Positions 8,141-17,700 of a DNA stretch of 37,900 nucleotides are shown piece after piece. The position numbers were made by a program, and so were the translations under genes. Position 1 is the first letter of the stretch, and the number at the start of each line of letters is the position of its first letter. The stretch is from the NCBI RefSeq assembly GCF_002422095.1, contig NZ_DITB01000045.1, positions 1-37,900 of the forward strand. Reading direction: 5' to 3'. The notes below the pieces were generated by a model. It made no database searches and was not told the origin of the DNA. It was given only the letters and a program-made list of their open reading frames with translations. Source of the DNA: Flavobacterium sp. UBA6195 (lineage in GTDB: Bacteria; Bacteroidota; Bacteroidia; Flavobacteriales; Flavobacteriaceae).

Positions 8141-8215
8141 ACCGTCATTTCGAGTGATTTTAAAAAGTAAAAATGCAAATTTTGCTTTTTAAAATTGTAT
8201 CGAGAACTAAAGAAA
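8141..8215. repeat. Palindromic dispersed repeat, copy 1
   Basis: Begins ACCGTCATTTCGAGTGA and ends with TTGTATCGAGAACT plus AAGAAA. The two halves form an imperfect inverted repeat (TTTCGAG...AAAAG against GCTTTT...TATCGAGAA). A nearly identical copy lies at 36661-36736 and a diverged one at 36441-36515. It sits between the ctlX stop and the bidirectional terminator, as REP-like elements often do. Confidence 0.75.
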
Positions 8216-8237
8216 TAATATAATTTTAAACAAAATA

Positions 8238-8280
8238 AAAAATCCCAAATTCAGAATGATTCGGAATTTGGGATTTTTTT
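8238..8280. terminator. Bidirectional terminator between ctlX and marC
   Basis: AAAATCCCAAATTC pairs with GAATTTGGGATTTT around an 11-base loop, with an A-run on the left and T-run on the right. It serves the convergent plus-strand ctlX unit and the minus-strand MarC gene. Confidence 0.88.
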
Positions 8281-8295
8281 ATTTAAGAAGTTGAA

Positions 8296-8919
8296 TTAAA
8301 TGCCTCTAACAATACTCAAAACCGCACTAATAATATACTGAATACCAATAGCAATGGTTAGGAATCCAATAATTCTTGAAATAGCAACAATTCCAGACGA
8401 ACCGAGTAATTTAGCTAAATAATGGGCACTTCTAAGAACTAAATAAATAGTAACAGCAACTACAGTAATTGAAATTGTTGAAATTATAATTTCTGATGTA
8501 GTGTTATGTTCTTGATAAAATGCAATCAATAAAGAAATGGAACCCGGTCCGGCTAACATTGGCATTGCTAAAGGAGTAAGTGCAATGTGTGTTCTGTTTT
8601 GAACTTCTTTCTGTACTTTTTTGTTTATCCCTTTATTTTTACTGAAATTTCCATTTAATAATCCGAAACCTGAGCTGGTAATAATGATTCCACCTGCAAT
8701 TCGTAAAGCTGTAATTGTGATTCCAAAGAAGCTCAATACATACTGACCAATAAAAAAAGAAATTAATAGTATAATTAAAACGTTAATACTGGTAATTAAA
8801 GAAACTTTTGCTCGTTCAGCACTCGTGTAACCTTCGGTAAGGGCAACGAAAATAGGAACCGTTCCAATTGGGTTTAATACCGAAAATAAGGCGGCGAATA
8901 AATAAATAAATAATTCCAT
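8296..8919 (-). CDS. MarC family (UPF0056) integral membrane protein
   Basis: 207 residues with about six hydrophobic spans. The start MELFIYLFAALFSVLNPIGTVPIF shows the family's NPIGTVPIF motif. A second family motif, PLAMPMLAGPGSISLL, lies at about residues 116-131. MarC proteins are inner-membrane proteins of unsettled transport function; the old link to multiple antibiotic resistance is not supported for E. coli MarC. The length is normal. It is single, with a -7 box at 8930-8937 and the shared terminator downstream. Confidence 0.9.
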   Translation of the reverse strand: MELFIYLFAALFSVLNPIGTVPIFVALTEGYTSAERAKVSLITSINVLIILLISFFIGQYVLSFFGITITALRIAGGIIITSSGFGLLNGNFSKNKGINKKVQKEVQNRTHIALTPLAMPMLAGPGSISLLIAFYQEHNTTSEIIISTISITVVAVTIYLVLRSAHYLAKLLGSSGIVAISRIIGFLTIAIGIQYIISAVLSIVRGI

Positions 8920-8929
8920 TGTTTTTTTA

Positions 8930-8937
8930 CAAATTTA
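8930..8937 (-). promoter_or_regulatory. -7 promoter box of the marC-like gene
   Basis: TAAATTTG on the minus strand, 10 bases before the ATG, implying a very short leader. No correctly spaced TTG. Confidence 0.5.
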
Positions 8938-9014
8938 GTACAAGGTAATTATTTTATTTACGAATCAAAAAAAAAAATCTTCTTTACTTTTAGGTTTTCT
9001 TAATGTAAGCTATG

Positions 9015-9446
9015 TTAATAAGTATCCAATGGTGAGTAATAAGTATTTTTCCCTTTTTCTAATTCAAGCTTATCAATAAATTTTTGAACGACTTTACTAT
9101 TTTTTGAGTAATCAACCGATATGTAATGATGGTCGATATGAAATGTGATTGAGTTACCAGGTTTAAACAAAACCAATTTATAATAAGGAATTACCAATGC
9201 ATAAACCTCTAATCGAGATTGAAAGCCAATGATAATGCCATTTGGACGTAATTCAATGTTACAGAATTTTACCGAGTTGTTAACGTGTAATAAATCATAG
9301 ATGGCTGAACTGCATCTAGTAATAAATAAATTTGGAGAACCGATGCCTCCTTTTTTAAAATTGTCAAATATTGAAAATGTTTTTCCAACTAATTCGTTGA
9401 TTTCTCTTTCAATTTTTGGGTCTTTGTATGAGATGTTATAAAGCAT
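9015..9446 (-). CDS. Conserved-looking protein of unknown function
   Basis: 143 residues, MLYNISYKDPKIEREINELVGKT at the start. No signal peptide or membrane span. The middle is beta-rich (FCNIELRPNGIIIGFQSRLEVYALVIPYYKLVLF), followed by HIDHHYISVDY and a helical C-terminus (VVQKFIDKLELEKGK). The composition looks like a folded cytoplasmic protein. No family recognised. It lies between the marC-like gene and a divergent CoA-binding gene, with no obvious operon partner. Confidence 0.72.
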   Translation of the reverse strand: MLYNISYKDPKIEREINELVGKTFSIFDNFKKGGIGSPNLFITRCSSAIYDLLHVNNSVKFCNIELRPNGIIIGFQSRLEVYALVIPYYKLVLFKPGNSITFHIDHHYISVDYSKNSKVVQKFIDKLELEKGKNTYYSPLDTY

Positions 9447-9548
9447 TTTTGTTTAAAATTACTTCAAAAATGGTTTCGAAATCAGACTTTAGCAAATTTT
9501 TATTATTTGTTTATTTATCGTAACTTTAGATTTCTAAATAATAGTAAA

Positions 9549-9905
9549 ATGAAAACATTAGTTATAGGAGCTTCCACAAATAAAGAGCGTTATTCGTATA
9601 AAGCCATTCATAGTTTAGTAGATAAAAGTCATCAAGTAGTTGCTTTAGGTGCCAAAAAAGGAATGGCGTTTGATATCCCTATCGAAACTGAAAAATTTGA
9701 TTTCCATGCAGTTGATACCGTGACTTTGTATCTCAATCCAAAAGCACAAGAGGAGTATTATGATTACGTTCTTTCGTTAAAACCAAGACGCGTTATTTTC
9801 AATCCAGGAACCGAAAATCCTGAGTTTTATAAAATATTGGGGGACAATAATATTAAATATGAAGTAGCTTGTACTTTGGTGTTATTGGCAACCAATCAAT
9901 ATTAA
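9549..9905 (+). CDS. CoA-binding (YccU-like) Rossmann protein
   Basis: 118 residues from ATG 9549 (MKTLVIGASTNKERYSYKA). The longer frame from 9507 adds an unlikely tail and overlaps a TAACTTTA promoter-like box (9521-9528). The single domain has the CoA-binding P-loop-like GASTNKERYS in place of a dinucleotide-binding GxGxxG. The FNPGTENPEF segment and the late CTLVLL strand are typical of the YccU/CoA_binding_2 group, related to the succinyl-CoA synthetase alpha N-terminus. Specific role unknown in the family. Its stop codon overlaps that of the convergent symporter by 3 to 4 bases. Confidence 0.85.
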   Translation: MKTLVIGASTNKERYSYKAIHSLVDKSHQVVALGAKKGMAFDIPIETEKFDFHAVDTVTLYLNPKAQEEYYDYVLSLKPRRVIFNPGTENPEFYKILGDNNIKYEVACTLVLLATNQY

Positions 9906-11398
9906 AATTTGGTTTGACTTGTTGCAGGTTTGCTAATTAACAACAAGCCAACAAAAGTAATCATTCCGTTTACGATAATTAATTCGTTGTCAATTACGTA
10001 ATCTCCAAAAAGTACTGCTGAATTTTTGGCTAACAAAAAGCAAATCAATGGAGAAATAACACAAATAATAGGAACTAATTTATCGTGAACGGTTTTTGAT
10101 TTCATAAACAATCCAAATGCATACAATCCTAAAAGTGGTCCATACGTATAACTTGCTACTTTGAAAATCATGGTTACTACTGATTTGTCATTCAACGAAT
10201 TGAAGATGATAATTACCAAGAACATCAATAATGAAAACCCAATATGTACAAAATGACGTGTTCTAACAGCATTGGGCTTATTTTGGTTTTCCGCTTTATC
10301 CATTCCTAGAAAATCCACGCAAAATGATGTTGTTAAAGCCGTTAAGGCAGAATCTGTAGTTGCAAATGTGGCTGCGGTTAATCCTAATAAAAAAATAATT
10401 GCTGGAAAAATACTCAAATGATTAAAAGCAATTTCTGGGAAGAGTAAATCGGTACGTTTTACACCGTCAACCATGGGAACTGAAATACCATTTTTTTCTG
10501 CATATAAGTAAAGTAAAGCTCCAACACTTAAGAAGAATATGTTAATCACCACGAAAATTCCGGTGAAAGTAAACATGTTTTTTTGTGCTTCGCCAATGTT
10601 AGCGCAGCTTAGATTTTTTTGCATCAAATCTTGGTCTAATCCAACCATAGCAATGGTTACGAAGATACCGCCTAAAATCTGTTTCCAAATATAGTTACCC
10701 TTTAAATAATCTTCATAGAAAAACACTTTAGAATAATTACTGTTTTTTACAGTTTCAAAAGCATCAACAAATCCTAAATCTAAACTATTACAAATAAAAA
10801 TAATCGTTAAGAATACGGATGAAACTAAGAAAAACGTTTGTAAAGTATCGGTAATAATAATCGTTTTCAATCCGCCACGATAGGTGTAAGCAAATATTAA
10901 AGCCAACGAAATTAAAACGGTAACGGCAAACGGAACTTCAAAATCATCAAAAACAAATCGTTGTAAAACAATTACCACCAAATACAAACGAAAAGCCGAA
11001 CCAATCGTTCTACTAATCAAGAAAATAGTCGCAGCAGTTTTGTAGCTCACAACACCTAATCGCTGCTCAATATAACTATAAATTGAGGTTAAATTCATTC
11101 GATAGTATAAAGGGAGTAATACTGTTGCAATAATGATAAAACCAATAGCATTCCCTAATACAAATTGAAAATATTTAAACTGCAAATCAGGATTACCAAC
11201 TTCTCCTGGAACGGAAATAAATGTCACGCCAGAAAGCGCTGTTCCAATCATTCCAAAAGCAACTAAATACCACTTTGCATTTTTATTCGCCTTAAAAAAA
11301 GCATCATTGCTACTGTCATTTTTACTAACAAAATTGGAGATAAGAATTAAAATTCCGAAGTAGATAATGATAATGGCTAAAATAGTTCCTGATGTCAT
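9902..11398 (-). CDS. Sodium:solute symporter (SSS family)
   Basis: 498 residues from the ATG at 11398 (MTSGTILAIIIIYFGILILIS). The upstream start at 11449 adds 17 residues before what looks like the first membrane span and is not preferred. About 13 hydrophobic spans are seen, the SSS architecture. Family features include GTALSGVTFISVPGEVG in the unwound first core helix, AYTYRGGLKTIIITDTLQ, and GLTAATFATTDSALTALTTSF in the Na2 site region. These proteins couple Na+ to uptake of sugars, amino acids, sialic acid or other solutes; the substrate cannot be told from sequence. Convergent with the CoA-binding gene and divergent from recR. Confidence 0.92.
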   Translation of the reverse strand: MTSGTILAIIIIYFGILILISNFVSKNDSSNDAFFKANKNAKWYLVAFGMIGTALSGVTFISVPGEVGNPDLQFKYFQFVLGNAIGFIIIATVLLPLYYRMNLTSIYSYIEQRLGVVSYKTAATIFLISRTIGSAFRLYLVVIVLQRFVFDDFEVPFAVTVLISLALIFAYTYRGGLKTIIITDTLQTFFLVSSVFLTIIFICNSLDLGFVDAFETVKNSNYSKVFFYEDYLKGNYIWKQILGGIFVTIAMVGLDQDLMQKNLSCANIGEAQKNMFTFTGIFVVINIFFLSVGALLYLYAEKNGISVPMVDGVKRTDLLFPEIAFNHLSIFPAIIFLLGLTAATFATTDSALTALTTSFCVDFLGMDKAENQNKPNAVRTRHFVHIGFSLLMFLVIIIFNSLNDKSVVTMIFKVASYTYGPLLGLYAFGLFMKSKTVHDKLVPIICVISPLICFLLAKNSAVLFGDYVIDNELIIVNGMITFVGLLLISKPATSQTKF

Positions 11399-11526
11399 AA
11401 ATTGGTTTTTAGTTGTGCTAAAATAGAAATAAATGAGAATATGAAGCATAGAAAATAGAAAAAAGACAGAATGAAAAATTTTAACCTTCTATTTTCTGTA
11501 ATCTATTTTCTTTTTTCAAAATTGAC

Positions 11527-11534
11527 TACTTTTG
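11527..11534 (+). promoter_or_regulatory. -7 promoter box immediately before recR
   Basis: TACTTTTG matches TAnnTTTG exactly and ends only 4 bases before the recR ATG at 11539. Transcription would begin at or within a few bases of the start codon, implying a leaderless or nearly leaderless mRNA. Confidence 0.5.
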
Positions 11535-11538
11535 CTAA

Positions 11539-12153
11539 ATGGAATTACCATCAAAATTACTTGAAAATGCAGTTAACGAAATGTCACAATTACCAGGAAT
11601 TGGTAAACGAACAGCATTGCGTTTGGTATTACATTTGTTAAAACAACCTTTGGAACAAACTGAGGTTTTGTCATCGGCTTTAACTGCGATGCGAAATGAT
11701 ATTCAATACTGTAAAGAATGTCATACAATTGCAGATGATGAAATATGTGGTATTTGTTCCAATTCAAGTCGAGATAAATCGGTGATATGTGTTGTGGAAG
11801 ATGTTCGTGATGTTATGGCATTGGAAAACACAGGAATGTTTAAAGGAGTTTATCATGTTTTGGGTGGAAAAATTTCTCCGATTGAAGGTATTGGGCCAAG
11901 TCAATTAAAGATTACGTCATTAGTTGAGAAAGTAAAAGAAGGAAATGTATCTGAAATTATATTTGCTTTAAGTTCAACCATGGAAGGTGATACTACTAAT
12001 TTTTACATATACAAACAAATTAAAGAGTTTGATATAAAAACATCAACAATCGCAAGAGGAATTGCGGTTGGAGATGAGTTAGAGTATGCAGATGAAGTGA
12101 CTTTAGGAAGAAGTTTGTTGAATAGAATCCCGTACGAATTATCTAACACTTAG
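11539..12153 (+). CDS. recR: Recombination mediator protein RecR
   Basis: 204 residues, normal RecR length. RecR with RecO loads RecA onto SSB-coated single strands in gap repair. Domains in order: helix-hairpin-helix (QLPGIGKRTALRLVLHLL, residues 18-36), C4 zinc finger (CKECHTIADDEICGIC), and Toprim domain starting VICVVEDVRDVMALENTG. The conserved C-terminal segment IARGIAVGDELEYADEVTLGRSLLNR is intact. The start is supported by alignment of SKLLENAVNEMSQLPGIG with known RecR N-termini. The promoter box lies almost against the ATG. Confidence 0.97.
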   Translation: MELPSKLLENAVNEMSQLPGIGKRTALRLVLHLLKQPLEQTEVLSSALTAMRNDIQYCKECHTIADDEICGICSNSSRDKSVICVVEDVRDVMALENTGMFKGVYHVLGGKISPIEGIGPSQLKITSLVEKVKEGNVSEIIFALSSTMEGDTTNFYIYKQIKEFDIKTSTIARGIAVGDELEYADEVTLGRSLLNRIPYELSNT

Positions 12154-12202
12154 TTTTTTACCAAATTTTTTAAAATAATTCCAAAATTCCAATACTATAA
12201 CG

Positions 12203-12210
12203 TATATTTG
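12203..12210 (+). promoter_or_regulatory. -7 promoter box upstream of ugd
   Basis: TATATTTG matches TAnnTTTG. It would give a leader of about 145 bases before the ugd ATG at 12362. The leader is AT-rich with no strong hairpin seen. Confidence 0.45.
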
Positions 12211-12361
12211 TTTCGAAATATTATTGGTTTGATATGAGAATATAATTACTTATTTGAATTATCAAAATAATAAATTTTTTTAATTTCTGTAAAGTATGAA
12301 AAATGGTTCTACTATATTGTATTTTAAAAAAAGTATAAAGCAATTAAAGTAAAATAATAAA

Positions 12362-13747
12362 ATGATTACAAATATTTGTTGTATTGGAGCGGGTTATGTA
12401 GGTGGACCTACAATGGCAATAATTGCTCTAAAATGTCCACATATTAAAGTAACTGTAGTTGATTTGAATGAGAAGAGAATAGCTGCATGGAATGATAAAG
12501 ACGTTAAAAATATACCTATTTATGAGCCGGGTTTAAGTGAAGTTGTTGCAGAAGCTCGAGGTAGAAATTTATTTTTCTCTACAGATGTTGATGCGGCAAT
12601 TGATGCTGCTGATATGATATTTATTTCGGTAAATACACCAACTAAAACATATGGAGTTGGAAAAGGTATGGCTGCCGATTTAAAATATATAGAGTTGTGT
12701 GCGCGTCAAATAGCACGTGTGGCAAAAAATGACAAGATAGTTGTAGAAAAATCTACCTTACCAGTTCGTACAGCTAGTGCTATAAAGAATATATTAGATC
12801 ATACAGGTAACGGAGTTAATTTCCAAATTTTGTCAAATCCAGAGTTTTTGGCTGAGGGAACAGCTGTAGAAGATTTATTAGCTCCTGATCGCGTTTTAAT
12901 TGGTGGAGACACTACTCCTGAAGGACAAAAAGCTATAGATCTTTTGGTAGAAGTTTATGCAAATTGGGTTCCAAAAGAGAATATATTAACTACAAATGTT
13001 TGGTCTTCTGAATTGTCAAAATTAACGGCTAATGCTTTTTTAGCGCAACGTGTTTCTTCTATAAATGCATTAAGTGAATTATGTGAAAAAACGGGTGCTG
13101 ATGTAAATGAAGTGGCAAGAGCTATCGGTATGGATAGTAGAATTGGGCCTAAATTTCTAAAATCATCAGTAGGTTTTGGAGGGTCTTGTTTTCAAAAAGA
13201 TATTTTAAATTTAGTTTATATTGCTAAGTCTTATGGATTAAATGAAGTAGCGGATTATTGGGAACAGGTCATTATTATGAATGATCATCAAAAAAGACGT
13301 TTTGCTAAAAATATCGTTAAAACGTTGTACAACACCGTTTCTGGAAAAAAAATAGCATTTTTAGGTTGGGCATTTAAAAAAGATACAAACGATACAAGAG
13401 AATCTGCAGCTATCTATGTGGCAGATGATTTGTTAAATGAGCAAGCCTCTATTCATGTGTATGATCCAAAAGTAGGAGCAGTTCAAATTCAATCGGATTT
13501 GAATTATTTAGAAACTCGTTCTGAAGCTGCCAATTTACAGGGTGTTCATGTGTATGATAATCCTTATGATGCTTGTAAAGATGCTCACGCAATTGCTGTG
13601 TTAACAGAATGGGATGAGTTTAAAGAATATGATTGGCAAAAAATTTATGATGCCATGTTAAAACCTGCCTTTGTTTTTGATGGAAGAAACATTTTAGATG
13701 CAAAAAAAATGAATGCAATAGGTTTTCATTATAATAAAATTGGTTAA
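12362..13747 (+). CDS. ugd: UDP-glucose 6-dehydrogenase (animal-type)
   Basis: 461 residues. It oxidises UDP-glucose to UDP-glucuronate with 2 NAD+, supplying uronic acid for surface polysaccharides. N-terminal Rossmann motif GAGYVGGPT (residues 8-16), nucleotide-sugar region with NPEFLAEGTAVEDL, catalytic Cys276 in GFGGSCFQKD, and C-terminal domain with GWAFKKDTNDTRESAA. Both the N-terminal block (ICCIGAGYVGGPTMA...VVDLN) and the Cys position match the animal enzyme more than the short E. coli Ugd (388 aa). Such long forms are also found in Bacteroidetes. It is convergent with the PorP gene, 4 bases apart. Confidence 0.95.
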   Translation: MITNICCIGAGYVGGPTMAIIALKCPHIKVTVVDLNEKRIAAWNDKDVKNIPIYEPGLSEVVAEARGRNLFFSTDVDAAIDAADMIFISVNTPTKTYGVGKGMAADLKYIELCARQIARVAKNDKIVVEKSTLPVRTASAIKNILDHTGNGVNFQILSNPEFLAEGTAVEDLLAPDRVLIGGDTTPEGQKAIDLLVEVYANWVPKENILTTNVWSSELSKLTANAFLAQRVSSINALSELCEKTGADVNEVARAIGMDSRIGPKFLKSSVGFGGSCFQKDILNLVYIAKSYGLNEVADYWEQVIIMNDHQKRRFAKNIVKTLYNTVSGKKIAFLGWAFKKDTNDTRESAAIYVADDLLNEQASIHVYDPKVGAVQIQSDLNYLETRSEAANLQGVHVYDNPYDACKDAHAIAVLTEWDEFKEYDWQKIYDAMLKPAFVFDGRNILDAKKMNAIGFHYNKIG

Positions 13748-13751
13748 TACT

Positions 13752-14747
13752 TTAGTATCCAGGACAGCCAAAACAATTTCTAGCATCAACATCAAATTGA
13801 TATACTAATCCTAGTTCGAAAACACCTCCAGTATTACCTATCTTGGAGGTGTTTGCGTCATAGGAAAATCCGAATTTAAAATTCTCATATTTTAATCCAC
13901 TAAACAAGTTTACCGAAGTTAAGGTGTGACTATTGTCTGCTTTTTTCATTGGATTTAATGCCGTTGTAACTCCTATGGTAAAATGATTAAAGATGAAGGA
14001 GCCTCCTACATCTAATCGATTGTATTGTCCTTGTTTCATGAAGTTGGCGGTAACCATCATTCTAGTTTCTAATGGTAAAAAAGTAGTTATTACTTGGCCA
14101 AAATCAAATTCATATCCACCCGAAATATTGTAAAACATTTCTAAAGGAATATTTCCCTCTTCTGCCATAGCAATATTAGGTTTGTTGAGGTGTTTTACAG
14201 CTGTCCCAATCCACATATTGTCTTTATAGAATAATAACCCTGTTGAAATATCAATAAAATGAATTCTATTGTTTAGTTGTAATGGATCAATACTTATTGG
14301 ATTTATGGTTTCTGAACTGATGTTAATTTGGTCTCTTAATAATAAATTTTGAAAGCCAAAGCTTTTGCTTCCATAGCCAACTTCAATTCCGGGTCTAAAA
14401 TACCATTCGTAATTTAATTCTATTCGATAAGCATAATTAATATTTGCTTGTAAAAAATTATACCCTGTGAAGTTTTCACGGTGATTAAGAAAAGTTACAC
14501 CAATGCCACTATTGCTGTTTTCTAACCATGTGCTTGCATAAGCGTAGTTAGTATCCATTTTATATTGTAAGCTGGTCCATTGTGTGCGGTGCATAACACC
14601 AGCACTCGTTGTTTCTAAAAATCCTGTAAAACCAGGATTGATAGATTCTGGTACTAAAAAATATTGGGTGAAAATAGGATCTTGAGCTTTTATAGATGTG
14701 CTTAATAATCCTATGAATATACTGTATATTACTGCTTTTAATTTCAT
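13752..14747 (-). CDS. PorP/SprF family type IX secretion membrane protein
   Basis: 331 residues with a signal peptide (MKLKAVIYSIFIGLLSTSIKAQDP). The mature start DPIFTQYFLVPESINPGFTG is the hallmark of the PorP/SprF family, which forms outer-membrane barrels needed for secretion or attachment of specific type B T9SS cargo. The remainder is beta-rich with alternating aromatic residues. It starts 8 bases after the stop of the giant adhesin and is surely co-transcribed with it. This mirrors sprB-sprF of Flavobacterium johnsoniae. It is probably the dedicated partner of the upstream adhesin. Confidence 0.92.
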   Translation of the reverse strand: MKLKAVIYSIFIGLLSTSIKAQDPIFTQYFLVPESINPGFTGFLETTSAGVMHRTQWTSLQYKMDTNYAYASTWLENSNSGIGVTFLNHRENFTGYNFLQANINYAYRIELNYEWYFRPGIEVGYGSKSFGFQNLLLRDQINISSETINPISIDPLQLNNRIHFIDISTGLLFYKDNMWIGTAVKHLNKPNIAMAEEGNIPLEMFYNISGGYEFDFGQVITTFLPLETRMMVTANFMKQGQYNRLDVGGSFIFNHFTIGVTTALNPMKKADNSHTLTSVNLFSGLKYENFKFGFSYDANTSKIGNTGGVFELGLVYQFDVDARNCFGCPGY

Positions 14748-14755
14748 AGTTTTGA

Positions 14756-17700
14756 TTATTTAAGTAAGACAAAAGCTCCATTTTGTTCGATTTTTTTACC
14801 AAAAAACGTACTTGCGCTTAATTTGTAATAATAATTTCCGTTTTCTGCAGGGATATTGTTTATGGTTCCGTTCCATCCCGCTAAATTGTCACCTTCTTCA
14901 AAGAAAATCAAATTTCCCCAACTGTCATAAATACTTAATTGTAACGATTTCAAACCTTCGAATGCTGGTGCAAAATTATCATTAATAGTGTCGTTGTTAG
15001 CTGTAAATCCATTGGGTACAATCAATTTATATCCTTTTGTTATGTTTAAATTTAATGTAAACGTACTAACGCAACCCAATTCGTAGGTTACTGTAAGAGT
15101 TACATCATAATTTCCCTCTGTCATATAAATATGTGTTGGGTTTTCTTCATTTGAAAAAGTACCATCACCAAAATTCCAAATGTAACTTATAGGAGTTCCA
15201 GTGGATAAATTTGTAAATTGTATAGGGTCTTCGATAGCATAATAACCTAGAGCTGTATATCCAAAAGCATTTTGTGTGAATAATGAAGTTCCTATTTCAG
15301 GATTTGAAATGGTATAGCTTGCCGAGTTTGAACACGAATATCCATCAATCACAGTTACCGAAATTAATCCATTCTGAGTTGTTGTCATGAATTGGTTAAA
15401 CTGTCCAGATGGAGTTCCGTTGCTCCAATTTATTTGATATGGAGGTACACCTCCACTTACAATTGCTTCAAAATCATTGTAGACTTCTCCATTATCACAA
15501 TTTACTCTTTGTACTCGTGTTAAATTTACTAAAAGTGGTTGCGGTCTAAATACATTGTATTGTCCTACAACACTACAGCCTCGTGAGTCTGTTACTATGA
15601 CAGAATAATTTCCACTAGTTATGTTAATAAGATCTTCTGTTGTTGCTCCGTTAGACCAATTAAAGCGATAAGGAGGTGTTCCACCTGAAGGTATTAAATT
15701 AATACTTCCGGAGTTGCTTGATGAGCAATTTAAATCATTTTGAACTATGCCATCTATTATTAGGATTTGTGGTGCGGTAATTGCAAATGTTCTTTGTATT
15801 GTACATCCCATTCCATCTGTTATAATAGCGGTATAAATACCTTCAGATAAATTATTTCTAACTAATCCTGCGGTGCTTCCATCATTCCAAGTTACTGTAA
15901 TAGGTGCTTGACCCCCAATTAATCCTAAATCTATACTTCCATTGGTTTGTCCAAAACAACTAATTTGATTCACAACAGGTTGTAACATAAACACAGGGAG
16001 GTCGTTGATAATTGTTTGTACAATTTTAACACACCCTTTAGCATCTGTAACTATTGCTGTATAAGTTCCTGCTCCTAAGTTATTTAATTGAGTACCTGTT
16101 GCAAAGTTACTCCAATTGATATTATAAGGAGGTGTTCCCCCGATAATTGATAGTGTTATACTGGCATCATTTGAACCAAAACAACTTATCTGAGTAGCAG
16201 TTGTAGTTGCTATTAATTCAGTAGGTTCAGAAATGACTAAATTAGAAATGGTTTTAGTATTTCCATTAGCATCAATGATTTGAATATCATAAATTCCCGC
16301 AATTAACCCATTAAAAGTAGGAGTTAAACTGAACGAATTTGTAATGGTTTGAATTACGTTTCCATTGTTATTGATTATAAATGTGTAAGGAGGTACAGAT
16401 TCTTGAGTAATTGAAATTCCTAAAGTGCCTGTTGCAGTTCCAAAGCAATCTACATTTGTTAGTGCACTATTGTTATTAATTGCCAGTAATTCATCTGGTT
16501 GGTTTAAACTAAAGTTTAAAATTATGGGTGGACATATGCCATCATTAATTGTAACCATATAGTCTCCTGCAATTAAATTATATGCATCTTCAGTAACAGC
16601 TACATAGCCATTAGGTCCCGTCCAATTGTAATTATAACTACCGGAACCTCCAAATATCTCTAATTCAATAAATCCATTGTTGCCACCAAATCCACTAATA
16701 TTATATCCATTATAATTTGAAATAGTACTAGAAGCCGAGAACGATGGATTTACTGTTATCTCATAAGTACTTATAGGACCTGTACAAGAAGATCCTAAAT
16801 TATCAAATATAGCATATGATTCATACGTTATGGTTAATGGTAAATTTGTATTATTTTGTAAAGTTTGGTTTGGTATATTTCCTGCACCACTACTTAATGC
16901 ACCTGAGATACCTGTTGGTATTATTGCATTCCAAGTGTAGGTATAATTACCTGGAATTGTTGAATTCAATTCTACAGGCAATGAAGTACTGCCATTACAT
17001 AAAGTTTGATTAGGGATGTTAAATAAAACATCTGGTTTTGGTAAGACTGTAAAATTAAGTGTAAAATTATTTCCTAAACAACCATTAGTTTCTGGTGTAA
17101 CTGTGTACGTTATGGTTTGAGGTGTTGCACTTGTGTTAATTAATGTTTGATTTATTTCACTGCCAGAGCCATTACTTGCTCCTAAAATATTTGAGTTAGG
17201 AGTTATAACCCAATTGTAATTTGTATTCGGTGGTACTATAATAGTAGCGTTTGGAACACCATTAGTGGGTGAGTAGCTATATGTTTGTTCACTACAAAGT
17301 AAAATATCATCATCGATTAAATTTGGTTTTGGATTTACAGTTATAGTGTAATAATAAGCTAATCCTTGACACGCATTTAAGTCATTAGTGCTTGCATAAG
17401 CTTCATAGGTAATGGTAATAGGAAGGTTTGTTAAATTTACTAAGTTTTGAATAGGAATGCTATTTGTTCCGGATGTTATTACCCCTTCAATACCTGCAGG
17501 TTGTGTTGCAGTCCAAGAAAAATTTATATTTGATGATGAACTAGATAAAAGCACTTCTGATGTATTTTCTTGTGAGCAAATGGTTTGATTTGGTAATGAA
17601 AACAGGATTTCAGGACTTGGATTAACCGTAATGTTAAATGGAATGCTATTTCCTATGCAACTTATGCCGTTATAAGTGAAAGTTGGTGTGACTGTTATAG

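Noticed and set aside
11449..11516. Inverted AGAAAATAG / CTATTTTCT repeats between the symporter and recR
   Set aside because: Short A/T-rich matches expected by chance in this composition; no clear operator layout.
14560..14802. Minus-strand 80-codon frame across the adhesin-PorP junction
   Set aside because: Overlaps the PorP signal peptide region in another frame; no family features.
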